Source: Pseudobacteroides cellulosolvens ATCC 35603 = DSM 2933
Lineage (GTDB): Bacteria > Bacillota > Clostridia > Acetivibrionales > DSM-2933
Direction of reading: 5' to 3'
DNA: 64,000 nucleotides
Assembly (NCBI RefSeq): GCF_001262605.1
Contig: NZ_LGTC01000001.1
Span: forward strand, 1,598,501-1,662,500
Positions within the stretch are counted from its first letter, which is position 1; the number at the start of each line of letters is the position of its first letter. Shown here piece by piece: positions 57,189 to 64,000 of the stretch. The translations under genes and the position numbers were made by a program. The notes beneath the pieces were generated by a model. That model was not told where the DNA came from. It did not search any database and saw nothing but the letters and a program-made list of their open reading frames with translations.

Positions 57189-57257
57189 GAGATTTCAAAA
57201 ATTCCCCAAGTTAATTTTCATTGTGGAGAGCAGTAAAATCAATATTTTTGAAATCTC
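57189..57257. repeat. 14-nt perfect inverted repeat between M42 genes
   Basis: GAGATTTCAAAAAT at 57189-57202 and its exact complement at 57244-57257 enclose 41 nt, in the spacer between the first and second M42 genes. Could be a terminator, a processing site or a remnant of a small element. Confidence 0.6.
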
Positions 57258-57268
57258 AAGCTGACAAG

Positions 57269-58324
57269 CTATTTTTTAGAAATCACCTTATCTATAATTA
57301 ATCCGCCTAAAATTTCATCATTGTTGAACCTTTCCAGTGCAAGCTTTGCAAGTTCAAGACAGGACTCATAATCCTTCTTGTTCATAACTGAGACAGGCGA
57401 ATGGATATACCTGCAAGGTACCGATATGGAAGCAACCTTGACTCCCGATCCAGTAAGCTGGATTTTTCCTGCATCATTTCCCCCCGTAGTGGTCCTTTTG
57501 AACTGGACTTTTATATTGTTTTCCTCAGCAAGCTTATACAGAAAATCCACCAAGACCTTATCTGCATAAGAGGTCCTATCCATAATTGTAAGAGCTGCAC
57601 CTCCACCTAATATAGTAGAATAGTTATGTTCTTCAACCCCGGGAACATCTGAACAGGTTGTACCCTCCATGATAAGAGCAAGATGGGGTTTTATCCTGTA
57701 TGCTGCTATTTCAGAGCCTCTCAGTCCAACCTCTTCCTGAACTGTAAAACAGGCATAAAGATCAAAATTATACTTCTCTTTTATAAGCTCCATAAGTATT
57801 GCACATCCTACTCTGTCATCCAGAGCCTTGGCTTTGACAGTGTCATTTCCCAACTCAGTGTATTCGCTGTAGAATGCTACATATTCACCTAAAGGAGCAA
57901 GTGCTTCAGCTTCCTCCTTCTTATCCATACCAATATCTATATACATGCTTTTAAGCTTTATATTGTTACCACGTTCTTCCCTTTCCTGCAGGTGAATAGG
58001 CTTAACACCTATAAAGCCTGGAATACGCTTGTCACCTATCACTACTATTTTTCCAGGAAGTATTCTTTCATCAAGACCCCCAACATTTTTAAACTTCAAC
58101 ATTCCGTCCTGATAGCCAGTCACCATAAGCCCTACTTCATCCATATGGGCAGAAAGCATAACCTTATATTTTCCTGTAGTTCCTTTCTTAAAGGCAATGA
58201 GATTCCCCATGGAATCTATGTTAATACTGTCTGCATATTTTTCAACATGGCTTTTAATATATTCCATAACATTATATTCACTGCCTGAAATACCGTTTAG
58301 CTCAGTCAACTCTTTTAATATCAC
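57269..58324 (-). CDS. M42 family aminopeptidase (paralogue 2)
   Basis: A 351-residue M42 peptidase: LSAHMDEVGLMV, ALDDRVGCA, TVQEEVGLRGS, LIMEGTTCSDVPG and CRYIHSPVSVM. The usual Asp of the fourth metal ligand segment is Glu (MEGTT). Its start overlaps the stop of the upstream M42 gene by four bases (ATGA), so the two are coupled. It belongs to the same cytoplasmic peptide-degrading family as its neighbours but is clearly diverged from them, so substrate preferences probably differ. Confidence 0.92.
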   Translation of the reverse strand: MILKELTELNGISGSEYNVMEYIKSHVEKYADSINIDSMGNLIAFKKGTTGKYKVMLSAHMDEVGLMVTGYQDGMLKFKNVGGLDERILPGKIVVIGDKRIPGFIGVKPIHLQEREERGNNIKLKSMYIDIGMDKKEEAEALAPLGEYVAFYSEYTELGNDTVKAKALDDRVGCAILMELIKEKYNFDLYACFTVQEEVGLRGSEIAAYRIKPHLALIMEGTTCSDVPGVEEHNYSTILGGGAALTIMDRTSYADKVLVDFLYKLAEENNIKVQFKRTTTGGNDAGKIQLTGSGVKVASISVPCRYIHSPVSVMNKKDYESCLELAKLALERFNNDEILGGLIIDKVISKK

Positions 58325-59363
58325 AAAATCCCCTCCATTCCGTCATCCAACGCTGTTAAAAACTCTTTTACCAGCCTGACGGTATTTTCTACATCGGTAA
58401 TATCCAGGGTCTCCGTACCGGTATGCATATATCTTACCGGTATTGAAACAAGCACTGTTGGAATTCCTGAACGTGATACCTGTATTGCCCAAGCTTCCGT
58501 ACCGGTATTGTCAGGCTCTATATCAGTCTGATGTGAAATATCATTGTCTTTGGCTATATCAAACAGCTTCTTTGTTAATGTTCTGTGAAGGTTAGGTCCA
58601 ACACCTATTGCAGGACCTTTACCAAGAGGAAAAACCGACTCTTTAGGGCAATCAGGCATTTCCCCATGACATGCATCAATTACAACTGCTGCATTGGGGT
58701 CAATAGCATATGAAGATACCTGTGCTCCCCTTAATCCAACCTCCTCCTGCGTAGTAGCAACAAAGAAAATGTCATTGTTTAGTTTTATATCGGAAAGCTC
58801 GTTCATAATTCCGATGACAGCAGCCACTCCGCTTCTGTTATCCATAGACTTTGAACTGACCTTTTTCCCTTCAAGCTCCAAAAATGGGACTTTTATTGTA
58901 ACTGTATCCCCAATGGAGACATTATCTTTCAGTTCATCCTTTGAGAAGCCTGTATCAACAGATAAATCTTCTAGACTAACCGCCTTTTTCGTTTCTTCTG
59001 GCTTTAAAAGGTGAGGAGGCTTAGCACCTATTACACCTTCAATATCTTTTTTTCCATGTATAACAACCTCGTGGGCCAGCAAGAGCTTTGGATCTACCCA
59101 CCCATACTTGTCAACGTTACAAATCCCTTTTCATCAATGCTTTTAACTAAAAAACCAATCTCATCATAATGAGCTGTTATAATTATTTTTTTAGGCCTTT
59201 CTCCAATACCCCTTTTAACTCCTGTTACATTAAAAAAGCTATCAATTAAAACCTCATCACATTTTCCTTCCATAAGTTGCCTGATTCTTTCAGCAGACAT
59301 ATGCTCAAAGCCTGAAACAGCAAGTATCGAAACCAGTTCCTTTAATATTTTTTTATAGTCCAT
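58321..59363 (-). pseudogene. M42 family aminopeptidase (paralogue 3), split by a frameshift
   Basis: Two frames, 59363-59094 (ending TLTSMGG-stop) and 59082-58321 (starting MLAHEVVIHGK), make one M42 protein of about 346 residues. One extra G in the GGTGGG run near 59095 would give ...SMGGVDPKLLLAHEVVIHG... without break. Key residues are conserved: TAHYDEIG (Tyr instead of Met), SMDNRSGVA, TQEEVGLRGA, IDACHGEMPD and VRYMHTGTE. It is the first of the three-gene M42 operon. Either a real deletion or an assembly error. Confidence 0.85.
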
Positions 59364-59407
59364 TTTTCACCTCGTCAAAACATTATATTGAAAAGAATTT
59401 TTTATAG

Positions 59408-59525
59408 GGAGTAATTGATTTTAATAAGTTAAAATCAATTTTACTCCTGCTTTTGGCGGAGCAAATAACTAACGGTTTTAAAGTTATTTGCGACAGACAA
59501 ATGCGTGGAGTAATTGATTTTAATA
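59408..59525. repeat. compact repeat element: 19-nt direct repeat plus inverted copy
   Basis: GGAGTAATTGATTTTAATA occurs exactly at 59408-59426 and 59507-59525. An inverted, slightly longer copy lies at 59429-59447, so the left half folds into a long hairpin. A second 9-nt inverted pair CAAATAACT / AGTTATTTG is at 59462-59470 and 59482-59490. Size and structure resemble a small non-autonomous or REP-like element, located in the 366-bp spacer before the tRNA genes. Confidence 0.6.
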
Positions 59526-59601
59526 TTAGCATTGTTTCTAAAAATATGCAATTATTGACTAATAAAAATAAAACCGCAAAGTGATTTTAAAACCTTGGTT
59601 G

Positions 59602-59650
59602 TTTTAGCAAGAAATTATGGTGTAGAATACAAAATAATTTCTTACTAAAA
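59602..59650. repeat. 17-nt inverted repeat upstream of the tRNA promoter
   Basis: Arms at 59602-59618 and 59634-59650 pair with one mismatch and a 15-nt loop. It has no T tail typical of a terminator on the plus strand. Purpose unknown. Confidence 0.55.
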
Positions 59651-59680
59651 TAAAAAAACAAAAAATTCTTAAAATTTCTC

Positions 59681-59709
59681 TTGACTAAATAGATATTTTC
59701 TACTATACT
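59681..59709 (+). promoter_or_regulatory. promoter of the tRNA cluster
   Basis: TTGACT (59681-59686) and TATACT (59704-59709) separated by 17 bp, 21 nt before the first tRNA. Confidence 0.8.
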
Positions 59710-59729
59710 AACACATGTGACTTTTTTAA

Positions 59730-59803
59730 GGGCCTTTAGCTCAGTTGGTTAGAGCAACCGGCTCATAACCGGTTGGTCCGGGGTTCGAGTCCCTGAAGGC
59801 CCA
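59730..59803 (+). tRNA. tRNA with CAT anticodon (tRNA-Ile2 more likely than elongator tRNA-Met)
   Basis: Complete cloverleaf: acceptor GGGCCTT/AAGGCCC, D-arm AGCTCAGTTGGTTAGAGC, anticodon stem ACCGG/CCGGT with loop CTCATAA, T-arm with GTTCGAGTC. The body, especially GG-CCTTTAGCTCAGTTGGTTAGAGCA, resembles lysidine-modified tRNA-Ile2 of Firmicutes more than elongator tRNA-Met. The 3' CCA is not encoded. Confidence 0.9.
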
Positions 59804-59854
59804 TTTACTTTAATACATAAGTAATAATACCTTATAAAAGTTAACAGAATATTC

Positions 59855-59930
59855 GCCCAGATAGCTCAGTCGGTAGAGCAGTGGACTGAAAATCCACGTG
59901 TCGCTGGTTCGATTCCGGCTCTGGGCACCA
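59855..59930 (+). tRNA. tRNA-Phe (GAA)
   Basis: Acceptor GCCCAGA/TCTGGGC, anticodon loop CTGAAAA, T-loop GTTCGATTC. The CCA end is encoded. Confidence 0.95.
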
Positions 59931-59933
59931 TTT

Positions 59934-60015
59934 GGAGGGGTTCCCGAGTGGCCAAAGGGGGCAGACTGTAAATCTGTTGTCGCTGACTTCGATGGTTCGA
60001 ATCCATCTCCCTCCA
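59934..60015 (+). tRNA. tRNA-Tyr (GTA)
   Basis: Acceptor GGAGGGG/TCCCTCC, anticodon stem CAGA/TCTG with loop CTGTAAA, a class II long variable arm, T-arm GATGG-TTCGAAT-CCATC. Begins three nt after tRNA-Phe. CCA is not encoded. Confidence 0.94.
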
Positions 60016-60018
60016 CTA

Positions 60019-60049
60019 AAAAAGATCAGTTCATTGAACTGATCTTTTT
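60019..60049. terminator. terminator of the tRNA cluster
   Basis: Nearly continuous palindrome AAAAAGATCAGTTCA / TGAACTGATCTTTTT with T run, immediately after tRNA-Tyr and before the stop of the convergent dockerin gene. It can act in both directions. Confidence 0.9.
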
Positions 60050-60076
60050 GCTTTATTAATATGAAATGCTCTTTCC

Positions 60077-61593
60077 TTAGTTTGTTGATTTTGCCAATAT
60101 ATCAGAGTTGTCTACCCATATAACAAGATATGGGTTTTCTGCCTCCTTTTCTTTAAGGCAAATCAAAAACTGCTTGTCAAAATCCAACTGCTTTGTTTTA
60201 ACTATGGCGGATGTTGCCAATATCACTGCCTCCGAAGCAAGAGATGCTCCTCTTTTATTCAATGAGAATGTTACATCCTGATATGCTTTTGTAATATTAA
60301 ATCCAGCTAAAGACTGATTATTTATAGCATCGTGCAGTTCTTCAAAATCATCACAAACTTTCACATTCACTTCAGGTATTCTTAGAGAATCGGTGAATCC
60401 TATATTGGATGGCTTGGAATTCTTTATTCTATCAGCAACTTTTTCATATGTATTATGAAGAGTTGCATCAGGTTCAACTTTTGCCAGTATTATTTCTTCA
60501 TTTGTATTTTCAGGTAACAATTTAACAATAAAATCATTATCGTTCTTGTAATCATATACTTGAACTTGTTTGGAAAGATCCTTGTACATATTTGAATTCC
60601 TGCTTATTCCAAAAGAATTTATCTGGGTAGCAGCACCATTAGAACTGAAATTGATTGGAGCTGTGTCTTCAAATACCTTTGCAAACTTCATATTCTTAAG
60701 TAAATAAGCATATGATATGTAAGATCCTGGGCCTATTTTGTTAACAGATGGAGCATCATCTCCAAACTTGGTCTTTAAAGCTTTGTTTATTAAATCCACC
60801 GTCTCATCACCAAACCCTGACATTGCCAAATAACTGTCTTCTGAGATTGAGCTTTTCCAATCGATACCTTTATTTAGATAATCCGCCATTGCGGTTGACC
60901 TAATAAATCAACATCACCTCCGACATCTTTTTTCAAAGCATCCCATGCAATTTGGAAAGTGGGACAGAATACTATGTTATTTCCTGCTTTTATATCATAA
61001 TCCCAATACGGAGTCATGACCGATCTGCCCGCTTTAGATAAATCGCATAATTCAGGCTTTGTGTAATCACCGGATGTTTTATTAAAGTTTTTTGCTATTA
61101 TTACAACATCCGACATGTTAACAGCTCCATCATCGTTTAAATCAACTTTGTCGGAATAATTTCCAGCACCTCTTAATGTGTTGAAAAAATTTGCAATAAC
61201 CACTAAATCAGCCATATTTGAAATTTTATCACCATTTACGTCACCAGCCCACATTTCAAATGGCAATTCCGAGGAACCTATCATCATGTCATTAACAGGA
61301 CTTATTTCAAAGCTCCTTTCAAGAAATTTGTCTTTAGTTATAATTAGTGTTGAACTTTTTTCAGACTGAAACCTGCTGTTAAATTCAAAATACCCTATAT
61401 CGTCAGTGTATGTTTCTATATCAGTCCCTTTTATAAAGACCTTAAATCCGGAATTTAAAGCTCCTTTTACATCAGAAGTAAGATACCCGCATACCTTATA
61501 GATTTCCCCTGTAGTTTCATTAGCAAATATAAAATTGGGAATTGATGCTGCCATTAATACAAATAGCATAAGATAAACTAAAACTTTTTTCAT
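60077..61593 (-). pseudogene. secreted dockerin protein with serpin-like C-terminal domain, split by a frameshift
   Basis: Two overlapping frames: 61593-60874 (239 codons) and 60889-60077 (270). The first has a signal peptide (1-25), a carboxypeptidase-regulatory-like sandwich (30-105), and a type I dockerin at about 116-175 (DVNGDKISNMAD and DLNDDGAVNMSD). It then opens a domain that continues in the second frame. One extra A near 60881 gives ...GQPQMADYLNKGID... and a protein of about 505 residues. The C-terminal domain has serpin-like features in the right order (NSFGISRN, LLPENTNEEIILAKV, LRIPEVNV, ASLASEAVI, then FDKQFLICL). This likeness is weak and unverified. Confidence 0.65.
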
Positions 61594-61748
61594 AACTGTA
61601 AACCCTCCTTATAAAATATACATATGATAAGTATTTTCTTGCAGTCATATGTATATTTTATAACAACAAACCTTCACCGTCAATCATGTTTTACTCATAA
61701 CCTTGATTTACAGCTTCTCTTGTAATTTATATATGCCATTTTATACAA

Positions 61749-61785
61749 AAGCAGCTGCTCCAACATTTCATCGGAGCAGCTGCTT
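61749..61785 (-). terminator. terminator after murD
   Basis: Perfect 13-bp stem AAGCAGCTGCTCC / GGAGCAGCTGCTT with an 11-nt loop and, on the minus strand, a T-rich tail (TTTTGTATAA). It lies 12 nt after the murD stop. Confidence 0.88.
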
Positions 61786-61796
61786 AAATTAATATT

Positions 61797-63191
61797 CTAC
61801 AGGCTGTTTACAATATCCTTAAACATATCACCGCGCTCTGCAAAATTCTTAAACATATCAAAGCTTGCACTTGCAGGTGATAATATTACTATATCTCCAC
61901 TTTTCGCATACTTTCGGGCCGAATCAACAGCATCTTTCAGGTTTTCGCTGTAAGTAACCGGAATTCCACTGCCTTTACCTGTCTTTTCTATCTCATCTTT
62001 AAGTGCTTTGTCAATCTTCTTGCCGGTCTGGCCAATAAGTACGAGGCTCTTAACCTTATCTGCAATTACTTCACCCATAACATCGTATGGGATTTTTTTA
62101 TCATAGCCTCCTGCTATAAGTATAACCTTTTGCTTGAACGAGTTAAGCCCGGCAATAGTTCTTGTAGGACTTGATGCAATAGAGTCGTTGTAAAACTTTA
62201 TTCCGTCAATCTCTCTTACAAGTTCTATCCTGTGCTCCACTCCGCTAAATGTTGTTGCAACACGTTTCATCACTGAAGGCTCAACATCATCAATAACAGC
62301 CGCTATAGCAGCAAGGTAATTTTCTATGTTATGAACTCCTGGTATAACAATTTCTTCTGCTTCTACAATATTAGTGTCAATTCCGTTCTTTCTGTAAACA
62401 AGCTTTCCATCTTTAAGCAAAGCACCGCTATCCAACTCATTAACCCTGCTGAAATAAACAATCTTTCCTTTCGCTTCGTTATTAAGATTCCTTGTAATTT
62501 CATTATCAAAGTTTATAATAAGCTTATCTCTTTCACTTTGGTGATTGAATATATTTTTCTTTGCATCCACATACTCACCCATAGATTTATGCACATCCAG
62601 ATGGTTAGGTGAAATATTTGTTATGACAGCTATGTCAGGACTGCTCTTCATTGTGTGAAGCTGGAAACTGCTAAGTTCCAACACCACCTTGTGACTTTCT
62701 TCAATCTCTTCAATGCGGTCAAGCAATGGATTGCCTATATTTCCTCCAAGCCAGCATTTATAACCCTGTTCTACAAGGAATTTATGGATGAGGGTTGTTG
62801 TTGTAGTTTTCCCATCACTACCGGTAACCGCATAGATAGTTGCAGGACACAGTTCAAAGAACACTTCCATTTCTGAAGTTATTTCCGCTCCCTCTTCCTT
62901 AGCCTTTAAAAGCTCAGGCAAGTCAAATCTCATGCCTGGGGTCCTAAAAACCACATCGAATCCCTTAAGGTTTGCCAAATAGTTATCTCCCAGACTAAAT
63001 TTAACTCCTATAGCCTCAAGTTCGTTTATAACACTTCCCAATTTTAATTTATCAGCCTTATCAAATGCTGTTATATCAACCCCCATTGACGAAAGGTACT
63101 TTATAAGCGGTACATTGCTTACACCTATTCCTAACACAGCCACCTTTTTATTTCTTATGTAATTTTTATACTGCTGCAATTTATCGTTCAA
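61797..63191 (-). CDS. murD: UDP-N-acetylmuramoyl-L-alanine:D-glutamate ligase
   Basis: A 464-residue Mur ligase. The N-terminal Rossmann part VAVLGIGVSNVPLIKYLSSMG, ATP loop AVTGSDGKTTTTTLI, LELSSFQLHTMKSSPDIAVITNISPNHLDVHKSM, and the C-terminal FSGVEHRIELVREIDGIKFYNDSIASSPTRTIAGL and ILIAGGYDKK-like blocks identify MurD. It adds D-glutamate to the peptidoglycan precursor in the cytoplasm. It is apart from the usual division-cell-wall cluster here; neighbours are unrelated. Confidence 0.96.
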   Translation of the reverse strand: MNDKLQQYKNYIRNKKVAVLGIGVSNVPLIKYLSSMGVDITAFDKADKLKLGSVINELEAIGVKFSLGDNYLANLKGFDVVFRTPGMRFDLPELLKAKEEGAEITSEMEVFFELCPATIYAVTGSDGKTTTTTLIHKFLVEQGYKCWLGGNIGNPLLDRIEEIEESHKVVLELSSFQLHTMKSSPDIAVITNISPNHLDVHKSMGEYVDAKKNIFNHQSERDKLIINFDNEITRNLNNEAKGKIVYFSRVNELDSGALLKDGKLVYRKNGIDTNIVEAEEIVIPGVHNIENYLAAIAAVIDDVEPSVMKRVATTFSGVEHRIELVREIDGIKFYNDSIASSPTRTIAGLNSFKQKVILIAGGYDKKIPYDVMGEVIADKVKSLVLIGQTGKKIDKALKDEIEKTGKGSGIPVTYSENLKDAVDSARKYAKSGDIVILSPASASFDMFKNFAERGDMFKDIVNSL

Positions 63192-63305
63192 AATTGATTC
63201 CTCCTGATACCTTTATTTCCATGACACCTATATATATTATTCCAAACATATACAATTCTATTAACAATTTAAAAATTAATCCTTATAATAACTTTCTTTA
63301 TAAAA

Positions 63306-63857
63306 TTAGATTTCTCTTCTCTTTTTCATATACTTGTACTGCATTAGGGTTTTCTCCCACTTTCTTTCCCATTTCTGTGAACCAAGCATCTTTGCAAATT
63401 CAACACATTGATTGAGAAATTCTTCCTCTTTTTTAACGCTATTTACCGCAAGCCTTTCCTTTATGGATATAAATGTACCATATTTATCATACACTATGAT
63501 ATTCTCTTTGCATATCATGTATAGAAGCGTACCCGTAACCTTATCGGAGTATAAAATATCTTCAAATATTTCAGGAGTATATACAATTATTTTCACTAGC
63601 AAAAGCTTTTCTTTCAATAGCTGTATCCTTAGACTATCCTGGAGTTTTACAAAGGTGCTGAGGGATGTGTTATTATTGACAAGAACTATAAACTCATAGT
63701 CATTTTGCGAATTTCTATCCCCCCTTGCCCTTGAACCATATAAAATAATGCTCATAATCTCTACTCCGAGATTATTTACACAAGCTTCCAATATAGCATC
63801 TACCCTATTAATAATCCTGTCATTTTCCAACCAATCAACTCTCATCTGTTCCCCCAA
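63306..63857 (-). CDS. nucleotidyltransferase-domain protein (MNT-like)
   Basis: A 183-residue protein with an N-terminal nucleotidyltransferase core: IILYGSRARGDRNSQNDYEFIVLV (GS-x-x-RGD then D-x-E). The second metal residue is Glu rather than the common Asp. The C-terminal half is helical. Single-domain members pair with HEPN toxins or modify small molecules; no HEPN gene is adjacent here. ATG start follows a GGGGGA site. Next to it, in the opposite direction, is tRNA-Leu. Confidence 0.75.
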   Translation of the reverse strand: MGEQMRVDWLENDRIINRVDAILEACVNNLGVEIMSIILYGSRARGDRNSQNDYEFIVLVNNNTSLSTFVKLQDSLRIQLLKEKLLLVKIIVYTPEIFEDILYSDKVTGTLLYMICKENIIVYDKYGTFISIKERLAVNSVKKEEEFLNQCVEFAKMLGSQKWERKWEKTLMQYKYMKKRREI

Positions 63858-63877
63858 AAAAAATTATAAATTTCCAC

Positions 63878-63906
63878 TTGCTTTTTTTATATATATTTAG
63901 TACAAT
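63878..63906 (+). promoter_or_regulatory. promoter of tRNA-Leu
   Basis: TTGCTT (63878-63883) and TACAAT (63901-63906) with 17-bp spacing, 18 nt before the tRNA. Confidence 0.7.
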
Positions 63907-63923
63907 AGGTGTGCGTTAATTTT

Positions 63924-64000
63924 GCGAGAGTGGCGGAATTGGCAGACGCGCTAGATTCAGGTTCTAGTGGCCGCAAGGTTGTGTGGGTTCAAGTCCCGTC
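63924..64000 (+). tRNA. tRNA-Leu (CAG), truncated by the right edge
   Basis: Acceptor 5' strand GCGAGAG, leucine-type D-arm GGCGGAATTGGCAGACGCGC, anticodon stem CTAGA/TCTAG with loop TTCAGGT, long variable arm, T-arm start GTGGGTTCAAGTCCC. The 3' acceptor strand lies outside the window. Confidence 0.93.

Noticed and set aside
63306..63857. MNT antitoxin of a HEPN-MNT toxin-antitoxin pair
   Set aside because: No HEPN gene is adjacent, and the protein is larger than typical MNT antitoxins.

Overview
The window looks like a chromosomal segment of a low-GC, spore-forming, cellulosome-producing clostridium of the Ruminiclostridium/Acetivibrio type. The evidence is type I dockerin modules on two secreted proteins (37654-40638 and 60077-61593), a GH10 xylanase, a spore photoproduct lyase, a T-box leader, MotA, several cyclic-di-GMP enzymes and AT-rich spacers. 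No phage, CRISPR array, complete insertion sequence or rRNA was seen.

Layout. 1-7.9 kb: the end of motA, an ArsB/NhaD-type transporter, a three-gene cassette (DUF4176, WXG100-like secreted protein, DUF4176) that looks like an orphan type VII secretion substrate, an HD hydrolase, folD, a GH3-family amido synthetase and yjbQ. 7.9-14.9 kb: a mostly minus-strand run of small accessory genes (three acetyltransferases, a methyltransferase, a lipoprotein, membrane proteins, a glycosyltransferase, TerB). 15-24 kb: GH10 xylanase without a signal peptide, splB, a 1376-residue secreted subtilase, and a MASE3/SpoIIE phosphatase. 24-33 kb: a region rich in decay (a broken GGDEF-EAL gene, an SDR remnant, a frameshifted ABC permease) plus a membrane-anchored FAD oxidoreductase. 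33-45 kb: a coiled-coil/SH3 pair, two GGDEF signalling proteins, a cellulosomal papain-like protease with Kelch repeats, and a J-domain/TPR protein. 45-48 kb: a fused trpB-trpA gene under a tryptophan T-box with a consensus promoter. 48-56 kb: an M14 carboxypeptidase, a beta-CASP nuclease, an ArsR regulator and a four-module sulfur-transfer protein. 56-64 kb: three M42 aminopeptidase paralogues, a tRNA cluster, a dockerin protein with a serpin-like C-terminus, murD, a nucleotidyltransferase and the start of tRNA-Leu.

Two themes recur. First, extracellular proteolysis: a subtilase, a cellulosomal papain-like protease, an M14 carboxypeptidase that probably carries a signal peptide, cytoplasmic M42 aminopeptidases, and a possible dockerin-borne protease inhibitor. 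Second, cyclic-di-GMP signalling: a GGDEF-EAL gene (broken), a sugar-binding-like sensor fused to GGDEF, and a GGDEF-HD-GYP protein.

Six genes are interrupted in a way that adding a single base, always extending an existing base or run by one, would repair. This suggests systematic under-calling of runs in the assembly, or recent decay. Raw reads would settle which.
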